Shown: positions 40,710-51,659, counted from the first letter of the stretch. The stretch: DNA of 60,373 nt from Ruminococcus sp. (GCA_017397925.1 JAFQHO010000014.1:1-60373), one strand, 5' to 3'. Program-made: numbers and translations. Notes: a model not told the origin generated them from the letters alone.

Positions 40710-41918
40710 GTGGCATTATTTAAGAAGAAGAATCAGGTTGAGGAGAAGAAAACTGAGACTGTAGAAAACGCAGATAAGGCTAATTACAAAGAACTTGTAC
40801 TCAGCGCTCTTGATAAAAAAATGGAAAAGGGAAACCTTTATGATGGCTGCATCATTATGCCCAGAGGTTTTACAATTGATGTAAGAATCGGCAGATATGA
40901 AGAAAAGGACGATGTAAAGCTGCTTCAGGTTATGTTTATCATCAATCACGATGATTTTGACGAGCCTCTTATGGATCCCGTTGATGCACAGGGCAAGACA
41001 TTTGATGAGGCTGCAAAGATGGCTGTAGATATTTTCTACGGCGGAATCTGGCATCCCCTTGACCAGTCAATGCAGAAGAAGAACCCTCTTAAGGTGCCTG
41101 TAAGATATCTCAGACAGCGTTATGAATTTGAGATGTTTGCACAGTCTATCGTCAGAATTGGTGCAGCAGAGAAGGGACAGCCTGTAATGCTCATTAACTT
41201 TATTCTTAACGAAATGCCTAAGTATCTCGGTTCCAAGAAGTATTACTGGGTAAGAATTTACCTTGCAAAGCACAAGGACAGAGAAATTATCGAGGTAAGA
41301 ATCAACGGTTCTGTATGTATGGAGCTTTCTAAGTTCTTCGTTGATTATGTAAAGTCCTGGGATGCTGAAAATACATTTATCTGCGAAAAGCAGTGTGCTG
41401 TATTTGTTAATCAGGCTGACGATGAGTGTCCTTTCACAAAGCAGACAGTTGTTGAAGGCGCACAGTTCGTTCTTGACAGACTTGTAGACATCGACAGTCA
41501 GGATAAGTATCTTGCTATGACAAACGAGCTTGAGGAAATGATTGGCGATAAGAATCTTGCTTCTGAGATAAGAATTTTTGTTCCTGAGATAATGGCAAAG
41601 CTTACTCTTGGCTATCAGGAGGGCGACAGCCTGTTCCTTATGGAGGATGGAAGCAATATCGAGTTCAAGAAAACTCAGCTCCGTTCATATTTCTACATTC
41701 AGCAGGCAGTTATTGAGTATCTCAGCAAGCAGCCTCCGCAGGAGAATGTTCAGAATATCGTAAGAACAAGCGTTGCTTACAGAGAACTGAGAAAGCTTAT
41801 TCAGTCCGCTAACGAGAAGGCACAGGCAGAGGGTAAGGAATCCAATCTTACTCCTAACGATATGTACGTTCCCGGTACAGCTTACAGAGTAAACTCTGAG
41901 AACTATAAGCCTTGGTAA
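40710..41918 (+). CDS. Conserved protein of unknown function
   Basis: About 402 residues from GTG at 40710, nine to ten bases after AAGGAG (an ATG at 40701 is too close). KKKNQVEEKKTETV forms a charged N-terminus; the rest is soluble alpha/beta with MPRGFTIDVRIGRYEEKDDV, SKFFVDYVKSWDAENTFICE and EIRIFVPEIMAKLTLGYQEG. No signal peptide, membrane helix or catalytic motif. I do not recognise the family. Well-spaced SD and codon use like its neighbours argue for a real gene. Confidence 0.75.
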   Translation: MALFKKKNQVEEKKTETVENADKANYKELVLSALDKKMEKGNLYDGCIIMPRGFTIDVRIGRYEEKDDVKLLQVMFIINHDDFDEPLMDPVDAQGKTFDEAAKMAVDIFYGGIWHPLDQSMQKKNPLKVPVRYLRQRYEFEMFAQSIVRIGAAEKGQPVMLINFILNEMPKYLGSKKYYWVRIYLAKHKDREIIEVRINGSVCMELSKFFVDYVKSWDAENTFICEKQCAVFVNQADDECPFTKQTVVEGAQFVLDRLVDIDSQDKYLAMTNELEEMIGDKNLASEIRIFVPEIMAKLTLGYQEGDSLFLMEDGSNIEFKKTQLRSYFYIQQAVIEYLSKQPPQENVQNIVRTSVAYRELRKLIQSANEKAQAEGKESNLTPNDMYVPGTAYRVNSENYKPW

Positions 41919-41945
41919 TAGTCTGAGGAAAATTTTTAAAAGCCC

Positions 41946-42057
41946 TTGACAAATCGGGGTAAATGTGATATAATGATATATGCCGCATGCAGACAGGCTT
42001 TAAAGTTGTGCAAACACGCCCGTCGCAGCGAGTTTTGAAAAAAGGCAGGTGCCAGAA
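41946..42057 (+). promoter_or_regulatory. rplU promoter and L21-type leader
   Basis: TTGACA (41946-41951), 17-base spacer, TATAAT (41969-41974), then an 80-base leader up to the rplU ATG. Leaders in this position commonly form the L21 autoregulatory RNA; the sequence can pair GCATGCAGACAGGC-like stretches, but I did not confirm the fold. Confidence 0.65.
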
Positions 42058-42369
42058 ATGTACGCAGTAATTGAAACAGGCGGAAAGCAGTATCAGGTTA
42101 ACGAGGGAGATATCATCTTCATCGAGAAGCTCGCAGTTGAGGCTGACGAGACAGTTACTTTCGATAAGATCGTTGCTCTCGGTTCTGAGGACGGTATCAA
42201 GGTAGGTGCTCCCTATGTTGATGGCGCAGCTGTTGAAGCTAAGGTTCTTAAGAACGGCAAGGCTAAGAAGATTACAGTTTTCACTTACAAGCCCAAGAAG
42301 GGTCAGAAGAGAAAGCAGGGTCACAGACAGCCTTACACACAGGTTAAGATTGAAGCTATTAAGGCTTAA
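42058..42369 (+). CDS. rplU: 50S ribosomal protein L21
   Basis: 103 residues; [18 protein letters not shown] and the basic C-terminal [20 protein letters not shown] are canonical. The ATG at 42058 follows AAAGGCAGG. First gene of rplU-prp-rpmA. Confidence 0.98.
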   Translation: MYAVIETGGKQYQVNEGDIIFIEKLAVEADETVTFDKIVALGSEDGIKVGAPYVDGAAVEAKVLKNGKAKKITVFTYKPKKGQKRKQGHRQPYTQVKIEAIKA

Positions 42370-42371
42370 TC

Positions 42372-42683
42372 ATGATTCGTGCAGAGTTTTATGACTCAAA
42401 CGGACTTCTGAATGGCTTTAGTATAAGCGGTCATGCAGGTTATGCCGAAAGTGGCAGCGATGTCGTATGTGCATCGGTTTCCTCGGCTGTTCAGCTTATT
42501 GTAAATCTGCTGAATGAATTTGACTGCGAGCCGAAAATGAATGTAGGTGAAAATATCATTGAATGTCGGACAACCGCCTCAATGAATACAGCCTCCGCTA
42601 TGCTGGAGCAGCTGAAACTACATTTTGAAGCTATTCTTGAAGAATTTCCAAAAACAATTAAAATCACTATTTCGGAGGTGTAA
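42372..42683 (+). CDS. prp: Ribosomal-processing cysteine protease Prp
   Basis: 103 residues. Catalytic His in [20 protein letters not shown] and the Cys in [10 protein letters not shown], the Prp signature. The gene lies between rplU and rpmA, and Prp cleaves the N-terminal extension of L27 encoded next. A two-base gap follows rplU. Confidence 0.95.
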   Translation: MIRAEFYDSNGLLNGFSISGHAGYAESGSDVVCASVSSAVQLIVNLLNEFDCEPKMNVGENIIECRTTASMNTASAMLEQLKLHFEAILEEFPKTIKITISEV

Positions 42684-42685
42684 GT

Positions 42686-42967
42686 ATGTTTAAGATTAGT
42701 ATGCAGTTCTTCGCTCATAAGAAGGGTGTTGGTTCTACAAAGAACGGTCGTGACTCTGAGTCCAAGAGACTTGGCGTTAAGCGTGCTGACGGACAGTTCG
42801 TTAAGGCTGGTAATATCCTCGTTCGCCAGAGAGGTACACACATCCATCCCGGTGTTGGTGTAGGTATCGGTTCAGATGATACTATTTTCGCTACAGTTAG
42901 CGGAAGAGTTAAGTTTGAGCGTCTTGGCAAGAGCCGTAAGAAGGTTTCTGTTTACGCAGAGCAGTAA
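42686..42967 (+). CDS. rpmA: 50S ribosomal protein L27
   Basis: 93 residues. [20 protein letters not shown] contains the N-terminal extension with the Prp cleavage site (QFF|AHKKG) that is typical of Firmicutes L27. Processing is required because the extension would block the peptidyl transferase centre. Confidence 0.98.
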   Translation: MFKISMQFFAHKKGVGSTKNGRDSESKRLGVKRADGQFVKAGNILVRQRGTHIHPGVGVGIGSDDTIFATVSGRVKFERLGKSRKKVSVYAEQ

Positions 42968-42985
42968 TCATTTCTGATTGCTTAT

Positions 42986-43013
42986 AAATCCCGAGCTTTT
43001 GCTTGGGATTTTT
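42986..43013 (+). terminator. Terminator after rpmA
   Basis: AAATCCC-GAGC and GCTTGGGATTTTT form a stem around TTTT with a T-run. Confidence 0.75.
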
Positions 43014-43073
43014 CATTAATGAAATTAAAGGCAGTTACTATTACTGCCTGTTTCTCCCGATTTTAGGAGGTAA

Positions 43074-44354
<1,281 letters not shown>

Positions 44355-44364
44355 TGAGGGACAT

Positions 44365-44769
44365 ATGACAGAACGTGATGTGAATATGTACAGTCCTCTT
44401 ACGCTTGCATTTTTAGGGGACAGCGTATACGATACCCTTGTAAGGGAAAAACTTCTGCGAAGTGCCAATATGCCGGCTTCAAAGCTTCATTCGGCAAAGA
44501 TTAAGCTTGTTTGTGCGGAGTTTCAGTCAAAGGTGTATGATAAAATATCAGAAGTGCTGACTGAAAAGGAAATGGCAGTGCTTAAAAGGGGCAGAAATGC
44601 CACGGGAAATAATATCCCCAAACACGCAGAGGCGGCTGAATACCGCAGAGCTACGGCGGTTGAATGCCTTTTAGGATACTTGCACCTGCTGAGCAATACG
44701 GAACGGATAGCGGAGCTATTTGATGTTGCTATGCAGGGTGTTGATATAAATGAAATAATCGGGAACTGA
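44365..44769 (+). CDS. mrnC: Mini-ribonuclease 3
   Basis: 134 residues. SPLTLAFLGDSVYDTLVREK is the RNase III catalytic loop (GDS.YD); the domain ends with EYRRATAVECLLGYLHLLSN (AxxLLGYL). There is no dsRNA-binding domain. It matures 23S rRNA. ATG at 44365 follows GAGGGA. Confidence 0.93.
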   Translation: MTERDVNMYSPLTLAFLGDSVYDTLVREKLLRSANMPASKLHSAKIKLVCAEFQSKVYDKISEVLTEKEMAVLKRGRNATGNNIPKHAEAAEYRRATAVECLLGYLHLLSNTERIAELFDVAMQGVDINEIIGN

Positions 44770-44796
44770 TTCCCATATATAAAGGAGAGCTGAAAA

Positions 44797-45531
44797 ATGT
44801 CAGGTCATTCAAAATGGAATAATATTAAGCGTAAAAAGGAAGCTACCGACGCTGCAAAGGGTAAGATTTTTACAAAAATCGGCAGAGAAATTACTGTTGT
44901 TGTAAGAGAGGGCGGCCCTGACCCAAACAATAACAGCAAGCTCCGTGACCTTATCGCTAAGGCAAAGGCTAATAACGTGCCCAATGATAATATTGAGCGA
45001 GTTATCAAAAAGGCTGCAGGCGGCGAAGATAAGAACAACTACGAGAATATGGTATACGAGGGATACGGTCCAAACGGTGTTGCTGTAATCGTTGAGTGTC
45101 TTACTGATAACAAGAACCGAACAGCAGGTGATGTCCGCCACTATTTCGATAAATTCGGCGGAAATCTCGGTACAACAGGCTGTGTATCCTTTATGTTCAC
45201 CACAAAGGGTATAGTAATCCTTGAAAATAACGGTCTTGATGAGGATGCTGTTATGGAGGATGTATTTGAGTGCGGCGGTGATGATTTCGATATCACAGAG
45301 GAAACAGTTGAAATTGAGTGTGCTCCTGAGGCTCTCCACGAGCTGAGAGAAGGACTTACAGCTAAGGGCTACAACGTGCTTTCCGCTGAAACAGACCGCA
45401 TTCCTGCAAATTATACAGCACTTACAGATGAGGAACACATCAAGAAGATGAATCTTCTCCTTGAACATCTTGAAGATAACGACGATGTTCAGAATGTTTA
45501 CCACAACTGGGAGATGCCTGAGGAAGAATAA
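44797..45531 (+). CDS. yebC: YebC/PmpR family regulator or translation factor
   Basis: 244 residues, starts MSGHSKWNNIKRKKEATDAA, with GRDTK-like helices and VMVECLTDN/KNRTAGDVRHYFDK-type core, all canonical. Recent work places YebC in translation of proline stretches as well as regulation. GGAGAG precedes the start. Confidence 0.95.
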   Translation: MSGHSKWNNIKRKKEATDAAKGKIFTKIGREITVVVREGGPDPNNNSKLRDLIAKAKANNVPNDNIERVIKKAAGGEDKNNYENMVYEGYGPNGVAVIVECLTDNKNRTAGDVRHYFDKFGGNLGTTGCVSFMFTTKGIVILENNGLDEDAVMEDVFECGGDDFDITEETVEIECAPEALHELREGLTAKGYNVLSAETDRIPANYTALTDEEHIKKMNLLLEHLEDNDDVQNVYHNWEMPEEE

Positions 45532-45540
45532 TAGCAGAAA

Positions 45541-45574
45541 AAGCGGACATTGCAATTTTGCTTTGTCCGCTTGA
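45541..45574 (+). terminator. Terminator after yebC
   Basis: AAGCGGAC (45541-45548) and GTCCGCTT (45565-45572) pair around a 16-base loop; the T-run is weak (TTGATTTA). Confidence 0.55.
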
Positions 45575-45591
45575 TTTATCTGAGGTGAATT

Positions 45592-46146
45592 ATGTCAATA
45601 ACTCTTGAAAAATACGATAAATCGGACAGAAAGCAGCTGAAAAGGCTCTATCTTTCTGCATTTCCTTTTGAAGAACGATGTCCATATTTCATAATGATGA
45701 ACAGGGAGAAAAAGGGAAAGTCAGAAATGCTTGTGGCACGGGACAATGGTGAATTTATCGGCTTTGCCTATATGGTGTGCAATGAGAAGCTTGCGTATAT
45801 TTTTTATCTTGCCGTTGAGGAGTCTAATCGCGGGCGTGGCTACGGAAAGAAAATAATTGCAGCCCTTAAGGAAAAATACAGGGGCAGACGGCTTTTTCTC
45901 GCAAGGGAGCAGCTTGACAAATCCGCTGAAAACTATGAGCAGAGGGTTAACAGGCATAATTTTTATCTCCATTGCGGCTTTGAGGACTTGCCCTGCTGCA
46001 TAAAAGAGGGACCCGTTGTATATGATGTAATGGGCATTGGCGGAAATGTCACAGCTGAGGAATACCACAGCCTTATTAAGGATTGGGCAGGAATATTGCT
46101 GAAAATCGTTGATATGAAGATTATTGAAAAGCAGGTGGAAAAATGA
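45592..46146 (+). CDS. GNAT family N-acetyltransferase
   Basis: 184 residues. IFYLAVEESNRGRGYGKKII is the acetyl-CoA loop, and NRHNFYLHCGFEDL the last strand. The substrate is unknown. The stop region overlaps the ATG of a second GNAT gene, so the two are coupled. Confidence 0.87.
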   Translation: MSITLEKYDKSDRKQLKRLYLSAFPFEERCPYFIMMNREKKGKSEMLVARDNGEFIGFAYMVCNEKLAYIFYLAVEESNRGRGYGKKIIAALKEKYRGRRLFLAREQLDKSAENYEQRVNRHNFYLHCGFEDLPCCIKEGPVVYDVMGIGGNVTAEEYHSLIKDWAGILLKIVDMKIIEKQVEK

Positions 46147-46643
46147 GTGTTGAGATTACAAAAGTAAAGTATTATCCGGAATTGCGTGAAATAGCGGTTC
46201 TTGCTGATGAGATATGGCACGAGTGCTACGGGGAATTGCTGGGACAGGGGCAGGTTGACTATATGGTGGAAAAATTTCAGTCTCTTGACGCAATGACGGA
46301 GCAGATTGAGTTTCAGAAGTATACGTATCTGTCAGTTTGTGAAAATGGGGAACTTTGCGGATATTTGGGCATAAAACCCGAAGATGACGACAGACTTTTC
46401 CTCAGTAAATTTTACCTGCACAAGGACTATCGGGGCAGGGGAATTGCCACAGCAATGATGAATTATATCTTTGATGAGGCACGTAAAATCGGGAAAAAAC
46501 GTGTATATCTCACAGTTAATAAGCATAATGACCACGCAATTGATGTGTACAAGAAAATTGGCTTTGTTGTTACAGATACAGCTGTTACAGACATTGGCGG
46601 CGGCTATGTAATGGACGACTTTATAATGGAGTATATCGTATAA
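46143..46643 (+). CDS. GNAT family N-acetyltransferase
   Basis: 166 residues. FYLHKDYRGRGIATAMMNYI binds acetyl-CoA; HAIDVYKKIGFVVTDTAVTD and MDDFIMEY are typical of the family. Overlaps the preceding GNAT gene by four bases. Confidence 0.87.
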   Translation: MSVEITKVKYYPELREIAVLADEIWHECYGELLGQGQVDYMVEKFQSLDAMTEQIEFQKYTYLSVCENGELCGYLGIKPEDDDRLFLSKFYLHKDYRGRGIATAMMNYIFDEARKIGKKRVYLTVNKHNDHAIDVYKKIGFVVTDTAVTDIGGGYVMDDFIMEYIV

Positions 46644-46693
46644 ACGGAATTTCTGTCAATAGGAGACAAAGATGATATAAGGGACGTGATTTT

Positions 46694-47284
46694 ATGGCGG
46701 AAGTATTACCAATCATGATAATGGCAGCTATTTTATTTTTTGTGCTAATGCTTGTCAATTTGTTCAAATTCAGAAATTACATTTGGCGAAAGAAAAATTC
46801 ATATATAACCTCGGCGGAAATAATTAAAATAGTTCCCACAGATACTATGATTATGCAGCACAGGGAATATATTCTCGAATTGCGATATGTAGACGAAAAC
46901 GGATTTAAAATATGTGAAGATATATCTGTATTTTGTTATAAGCCCATTCAGCTTGAGACAAAATATGATATGCTTGACGTTTCTGTTGTAAGGGATAAGG
47001 ATTACAGCAAGGGTATGAAGTATTTGTCATTTAAGGAATATGCAGAACGCTGCCCTGAGAACTGGACGGAGAAAAAGAAGAAAGCCATTTATAATACTAT
47101 CATTTCAGCCGACAAGCTTAAATTCAGCACAATTTTTTTATATCCCGCAGCATATGTGGAGAGAGTCGAGCTTGCCAACCCTAAACAGATAGGCGAAAGA
47201 AAACTGCCTGATTTGAGTGGTTTGGGATTTTTGCTTTGTTTTTTGGTTTTTCTGGTTTTTCTTGTGGGAATTATTCAGCTTTAA
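46694..47284 (+). CDS. Two-span membrane protein, unknown function
   Basis: 196 residues. One helix at each end (PIMIMAAILFFVLMLVNLF and LGFLLCFLVFLVFLVGIIQL) with a soluble middle of about 140 residues (YRLEL-like beta strands; EYILELRYVDENGFK). No motif recognised. The start follows GGGACGTG. A short sequence precedes mntP. Confidence 0.7.
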   Translation: MAEVLPIMIMAAILFFVLMLVNLFKFRNYIWRKKNSYITSAEIIKIVPTDTMIMQHREYILELRYVDENGFKICEDISVFCYKPIQLETKYDMLDVSVVRDKDYSKGMKYLSFKEYAERCPENWTEKKKKAIYNTIISADKLKFSTIFLYPAAYVERVELANPKQIGERKLPDLSGLGFLLCFLVFLVFLVGIIQL

Positions 47285-47353
47285 AGTTTACCGCTATAGC
47301 AAACTTTAGTTTGCGGATGTGCGAGGCACTATAAATTCAATTAAGGAGTAAAT

Positions 47354-47920
47354 ATGGGAATTACAGAACTTTTGCTTTTATCTCTCGGGCTTGCAATGGA
47401 CGCATTTTCCGTGTCCGTGTGCAAGGGACTTAGCATGAAGAAAATCGACTATAAGGGAGCAGCAGTTACAGCTTTGTTTTTCGGCGTATTTCAGGGAATT
47501 ATGCCACTTATCGGCTATTTCCTCGGCAGCCGCTTTGAGAAATTTATAAGTACATACAGCCATTGGATAGCTTTTATCCTCCTTGGATTTATCGGTGGGA
47601 AAATGATATACGAGGTTATAAAAGGCGGCGATGATGAAAGCGTTGGCGGTGAATATAAGCTTGATATCAAGGAACTTTTTATTCTCGCTATAGCCACAAG
47701 TATTGACGCGCTTGCAGTCGGAGTTATCTTTGCGGCACAGAAAACAAATCTTGTGATGTCCGTATCTGTAATTGCAGCTATTACCTTTGTGGTATGCCTT
47801 GCAGGCGTAGTTATCGGCAACCGTTTCGGCAGCAGATACGAGAAAAAAGCGGAGCTTGCAGGTGGTATCGTCCTTGTGATTATTGGTATAAAGCTTCTGA
47901 TTGACGGATTGTTGAAATAA
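47354..47920 (+). CDS. mntP: Manganese efflux pump MntP
   Basis: 188 residues, six helices. LGLAMDAFSVSVCKGLSMKK and the second repeat ATSIDALAVGVIFA show the two DA motifs of MntP. The 69-base gap upstream is too short for a yybP-ykoY riboswitch, so control must come from elsewhere. GGAG precedes the start. Confidence 0.93.
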   Translation: MGITELLLLSLGLAMDAFSVSVCKGLSMKKIDYKGAAVTALFFGVFQGIMPLIGYFLGSRFEKFISTYSHWIAFILLGFIGGKMIYEVIKGGDDESVGGEYKLDIKELFILAIATSIDALAVGVIFAAQKTNLVMSVSVIAAITFVVCLAGVVIGNRFGSRYEKKAELAGGIVLVIIGIKLLIDGLLK

Positions 47921-48023
47921 ATATAAAAGGCATACTTTTATATCGGGTTATTTCGGCTGCGTGGTGCAATACTTTTTTCGCTTTCATATATATAACGCAC
48001 GAGGATGCCAAAAAGTCACTTTT

Positions 48024-48102
48024 TTTGCAAATTCCTCAAAAAAATCAGCGTTTTGTACAAGTTGATGCTTTGTAATTTGTGCAGGTGTACGAAATTTGCA
48101 AA
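48024..48102. repeat. Inverted repeat in the mntP-GGDEF gap
   Basis: TTTGCAAATT (48024-48033) and AATTTGCAAA (48093-48102) are perfect inverted repeats 59 bases apart; nothing else in 47921-48156 is recognised. Confidence 0.45.
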
Positions 48103-48156
48103 TCAACATTTTTACTTTGGCTTTTTAGAAACACTTATTATTATAGAAACAATAAA

Positions 48157-48177
48157 GGCGGACTTCATTGTCCGCCC
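48157..48177 (-). terminator. Terminator of the GGDEF gene
   Basis: On the minus strand GGCGGAC/GTCCGCC with loop AATGAA followed by TTTATTG, three bases past the stop codon. Confidence 0.7.
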
Positions 48178-48179
48178 AT

Positions 48180-50102
48180 TTATTTATTCTTTTTATGTTC
48201 CATTTTGTCAACGTACATATTTCCGTCTGCAACTCTTATCATACCTTCAATATCAACTCTGCCGCATATTTTCTCAACACAACAGCCGATACTTGCATTT
48301 ACAATATACTGCTTGCCCGATTTACGGTTGTAATCATAGAGATAATCGCAGAATCGCTCTTTGAAATCGTTGAAGTAATATCCTGCGTCACCCTCGGCAA
48401 CTATTGCCGCAACGCAGAATTCATCGCCGCCGAATCGTGCACAGACCTCACCTTGAACAGAGCTGCTGACAAGGGCGCGGCTCACGGTACATATAGCGTC
48501 ATCGCCCTCTGCATGACCAAAGTTATCATTGATATATTTCAATCTGTCAAGATCGGCAGATATGACAACTATTGTGGAATTTTTCGGATATTCAGACAGA
48601 AGCATTTCATTGAGCTTATCAAAAAAGCCGCGGCGATTGAAAAGACCTGTCATAAAATCACGACGCGAAAGAAGACTAAGCTCATCATTGGCAAGCATAA
48701 GCTGCTTATTGATAGCACTTATTTGTATTTTACCGTGGAAATTGCCAAGAGCAGCTCCCACAGCGCTTACAAAAGCGTGTATCTTCTGATACTCGTCTAT
48801 GTCAATTTCAGGCTGGAATACACAATAGCCCATTACCATATCCATAAAATTAACGGCACACACAACTATAGGCTCCTTGCGTTTCAACATAAGCTCCGAA
48901 TGAGGTATAAGCTCATTCAGCTCAATGGTACAAGAGGCGATGTCAAACCAATAATACCGTTGATGAAGGATATCCACCTTTTTACTGAAGCTGTTATCTC
49001 CTTTTCTGTTGCATCCAAAATTCGGAGGGTCAAAAGCATCATTATTTACAGCGAATATCGCCGTATGGAAGCTGAACTTGTCAATCATAGCAGGTGCAAG
49101 CTCATTTATATCCGCCATTTTGGATATAGCTGACTGCATTGAGCACATCATAGTTTGTCGCTCATCAGATTTCTTTATATGATTAATTAGAGTTTGAATT
49201 GACATATTGAAGTCAGGAGAAGCAATATTACTGCATCCGCAGGAACGGGAATACATGATATTAAATCCGACTCTTGCACCCTCAAGAGAGTTATCCCCCG
49301 CCAGTGCAGAATTAATTTTTTTAATTATCAGCCTGCCCATATTATCATAATCAGGAATACATGTAGTAAGGGGCGGAATATGTATTTTTGACTGTTCAAT
49401 ACCATCAAAACCTGTAACAATACATTCTTCCGGTATACTATAACCACGTTTCTGCAGAAAGCTGCTGACTGCTATTGCCATAGTGTCATTGGCACATATT
49501 ATAGCATCCGGAACTTTTCGTTTCTCAATATCAAACCACTGCAATAATATATCATTTGTAGGACCTTCCCAGAAATTGCCGTATCCTACTTTATCCTCAT
49601 CATAGACTATTCCGTTGGCCTCCAGCGCCCTGCGGTAGGCAGCACGCCTTTCCTCGGCATAATTGTTGCCCTCTGTACCTGTTATAAGATACACATTTTT
49701 CGCTCCATGTACTTCAATGATATGACAACATAAAGTTTCAAAAGCGTCAGTATAGTTAAATGAAAGGCATATACATCCCTCAATTTCTTTATCTACAGAG
49801 ATTACAGGAATACCTCTTTTGCAGCATTTTTCAACGACCTCAGCAACTATTTCCTCATTATGCAAAATATTCGGGAATATTATCATTGCTGATAATTTTT
49901 TATATGGTATAAGCTTAAAAACAGATGAAGCACCCTCGTTATTCTTGTTGTATCGTTCATACAAATCGGTTACGGAATTGAATATCATAAGTCTGTAACC
50001 ACCGTCGATTGCATGTTTGTTAAGTTTTTTCACAAAATTATAACGGTCTTCATCAAAAAGAGTTGAGAGGCACACACCAATAAGTTTGGGTTCCTGTTCC
50101 AA
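48180..50102 (-). CDS. GGDEF protein with sugar-binding-protein-like sensor
   Basis: About 640 residues. Residues 5-290 match the LacI/GalR effector-binding fold (PKLIGVCLSTLFDEDRYNFV, IICANDTMAIAVSSFLQKRG, VTGFDGIEQSKIHIPPLTT). A middle part resembles a GAF-like domain, and the C-terminus is a GGDEF domain (SRRDFMTGLFNRRGFFDKL, CARFGGDEFCVAA at about 553-565). No helix-turn-helix and no membrane span are present. The start is TTG at 50102, eight bases after GGAGG. The fusion suggests sugar-responsive c-di-GMP synthesis in the cytosol. No product-inhibition RxxD site is seen. Confidence 0.85.
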   Translation of the reverse strand: MEQEPKLIGVCLSTLFDEDRYNFVKKLNKHAIDGGYRLMIFNSVTDLYERYNKNNEGASSVFKLIPYKKLSAMIIFPNILHNEEIVAEVVEKCCKRGIPVISVDKEIEGCICLSFNYTDAFETLCCHIIEVHGAKNVYLITGTEGNNYAEERRAAYRRALEANGIVYDEDKVGYGNFWEGPTNDILLQWFDIEKRKVPDAIICANDTMAIAVSSFLQKRGYSIPEECIVTGFDGIEQSKIHIPPLTTCIPDYDNMGRLIIKKINSALAGDNSLEGARVGFNIMYSRSCGCSNIASPDFNMSIQTLINHIKKSDERQTMMCSMQSAISKMADINELAPAMIDKFSFHTAIFAVNNDAFDPPNFGCNRKGDNSFSKKVDILHQRYYWFDIASCTIELNELIPHSELMLKRKEPIVVCAVNFMDMVMGYCVFQPEIDIDEYQKIHAFVSAVGAALGNFHGKIQISAINKQLMLANDELSLLSRRDFMTGLFNRRGFFDKLNEMLLSEYPKNSTIVVISADLDRLKYINDNFGHAEGDDAICTVSRALVSSSVQGEVCARFGGDEFCVAAIVAEGDAGYYFNDFKERFCDYLYDYNRKSGKQYIVNASIGCCVEKICGRVDIEGMIRVADGNMYVDKMEHKKNK

Positions 50103-50164
50103 ATCACTCACCTCCGGTACAACAGGACAAATCACCCTGTATTTTTCACGAAAAATATATTATT

Positions 50165-50193
50165 ATTCTATCATATTATCATAAAAAAGTAAA
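50165..50193 (-). promoter_or_regulatory. Promoter of the GGDEF gene
   Basis: Minus-strand TTTACT (50188-50193), 17-base spacer, TAGAAT (50165-50170). Confidence 0.55.
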
Positions 50194-50294
50194 GAGGTTT
50201 AGGCAAAAAATACTATATTTTTTTTGCATTTTAATCATTTTGTGATGAAAACGCAAAAAAATTGTCACAAAAAGTTACAAAAGCCCAATTTTGC

Positions 50295-50323
50295 TTTACA
50301 GGTTGTATTAAATGTGATATAAT
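50295..50323 (+). promoter_or_regulatory. Promoter of the carboxypeptidase gene
   Basis: TTTACA (50295-50300), 17-base spacer, TATAAT (50318-50323). Confidence 0.65.
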
Positions 50324-50371
50324 TTATATTGAAGAAATATATAAATTACCTCAATAATGGAGATGTGAGAA

Positions 50372-51625
50372 ATGAAAAGAAAAACTGAAAAAATAATCGC
50401 ATTGCTTACAGCTTTATGCTGTATGGCTTGCACTACAGCCTGTGGTCGTGAAATTCCTAACTCTAACAACAATAGCGAGTTTGTTGTAACAGGAGGCGAT
50501 GCTGACAAAAGCGTGATTGACGAAGACGGCGAAACAATAATGCTTGTTCCCCGCACCACAGCCGCCGCAGAGTATACAGATACCCCTGATTTAGGCACAA
50601 CAGCAACAGGCAAAAATGCATCCCTTGTAACACGTTCAAAGGAAGAACTTGACCGCATCAACAGCAATAAGAAACCTACTGTTACAGCAAAACCTTCGGG
50701 CGGAGCAAGTGGTGTATTGAGAACAACAGTCGTTAAAGTAACAGGTACAGGTGTAGGTGGCGGCACAGGTACCGGAACAGGCACATACGTTGGTACTCAG
50801 GCTGTTACAACAACTGCCACAACTCCCTCTGTCCCCACCATTCAGCTCAGCTACACATCGGCTGAAATCTGGGTCGGTACAACAAAGGATTATGCCATAG
50901 TAACAGGTAATTACATCGAAGAATGGACAACCTCCGACGCAAATATAGCAACTGTAGACCAGTTCGGCAATATCACAGGTGTCAGCGAGGGAAAATGTAA
51001 AATCAGAGTTACCGACAAAAACACAAAAGAATATGGTGAAATCGATGTAAACGTAGTAAAACCAAAGGGAATACAGGAAGTAGACGGTGTAACATATGCT
51101 GACGGCATACTCATTGCCAATAAGACATATGCTCTCCCAAAGACATACAATCCGGGCGGACTCACAAACGATACCTACAATGCATTCCAGTCACTTGTAC
51201 AAGCAGCAGCAAACAGTGGTATCAGCCTGTGGAATGCATCAGGTTTCCGTTCCTATGAAAGTCAGGAGCAGATTTACAACAACTACGTATATACCCACGG
51301 ACAGGCTACAGCAGATACATTCTCCGCAAGACCAGGACATTCTGAGCATCAAACTGGTATGGCAATTGATGTAAACAATCCCAGTGATTCATTCAACGGT
51401 ACACCCGAAGCAATATGGCTGAAGGAGCATTGCGTGGAATATGGCTTTATTATCCGCTATCCAGAGGGCAAGCAGGAAATCACAGGATACAAGTACGAAC
51501 CGTGGCATATCCGATATGTAGGCGTTGAAATGGCAAAGAAGATACGTGACGAAGGCATTGCAAGAGGCGACGTAAATATAACACTTGAAGAATATTTCGG
51601 TATTAATTCAGTATATCAGCAATAA
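50372..51625 (+). CDS. VanY-like D-Ala-D-Ala carboxypeptidase lipoprotein
   Basis: 417 residues: lipoprotein signal with lipobox TTAC|G at about residue 26, a Thr/Gly-rich linker, a Big2-like domain (about 150-225; VGTTKDYAIVTGNYIEEWTT and ITGVSEGKCKIRV), and an M15B peptidase domain with GHSEHQTGMAIDVNN (His, Asp) and EPWHIRYVG (Glu, His). It trims peptidoglycan stem peptides. Single gene with promoter and terminator. Confidence 0.92.
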   Translation: MKRKTEKIIALLTALCCMACTTACGREIPNSNNNSEFVVTGGDADKSVIDEDGETIMLVPRTTAAAEYTDTPDLGTTATGKNASLVTRSKEELDRINSNKKPTVTAKPSGGASGVLRTTVVKVTGTGVGGGTGTGTGTYVGTQAVTTTATTPSVPTIQLSYTSAEIWVGTTKDYAIVTGNYIEEWTTSDANIATVDQFGNITGVSEGKCKIRVTDKNTKEYGEIDVNVVKPKGIQEVDGVTYADGILIANKTYALPKTYNPGGLTNDTYNAFQSLVQAAANSGISLWNASGFRSYESQEQIYNNYVYTHGQATADTFSARPGHSEHQTGMAIDVNNPSDSFNGTPEAIWLKEHCVEYGFIIRYPEGKQEITGYKYEPWHIRYVGVEMAKKIRDEGIARGDVNITLEEYFGINSVYQQ

Positions 51626-51659
51626 CACAAAGGCGGCAGATTTTCTGCCGCCTTTGTGT
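51625..51659 (+). terminator. Terminator of the carboxypeptidase gene
   Basis: ACACAAAGGCGGCAGA and TCTGCCGCCTTTGTGT form a perfect 16-bp stem with a 3-base loop. Confidence 0.85.

Noticed and set aside
47285-47353. yybP-ykoY manganese riboswitch before mntP
   Set aside because: The gap is only 69 bases and lacks the two conserved internal loops that I would expect.
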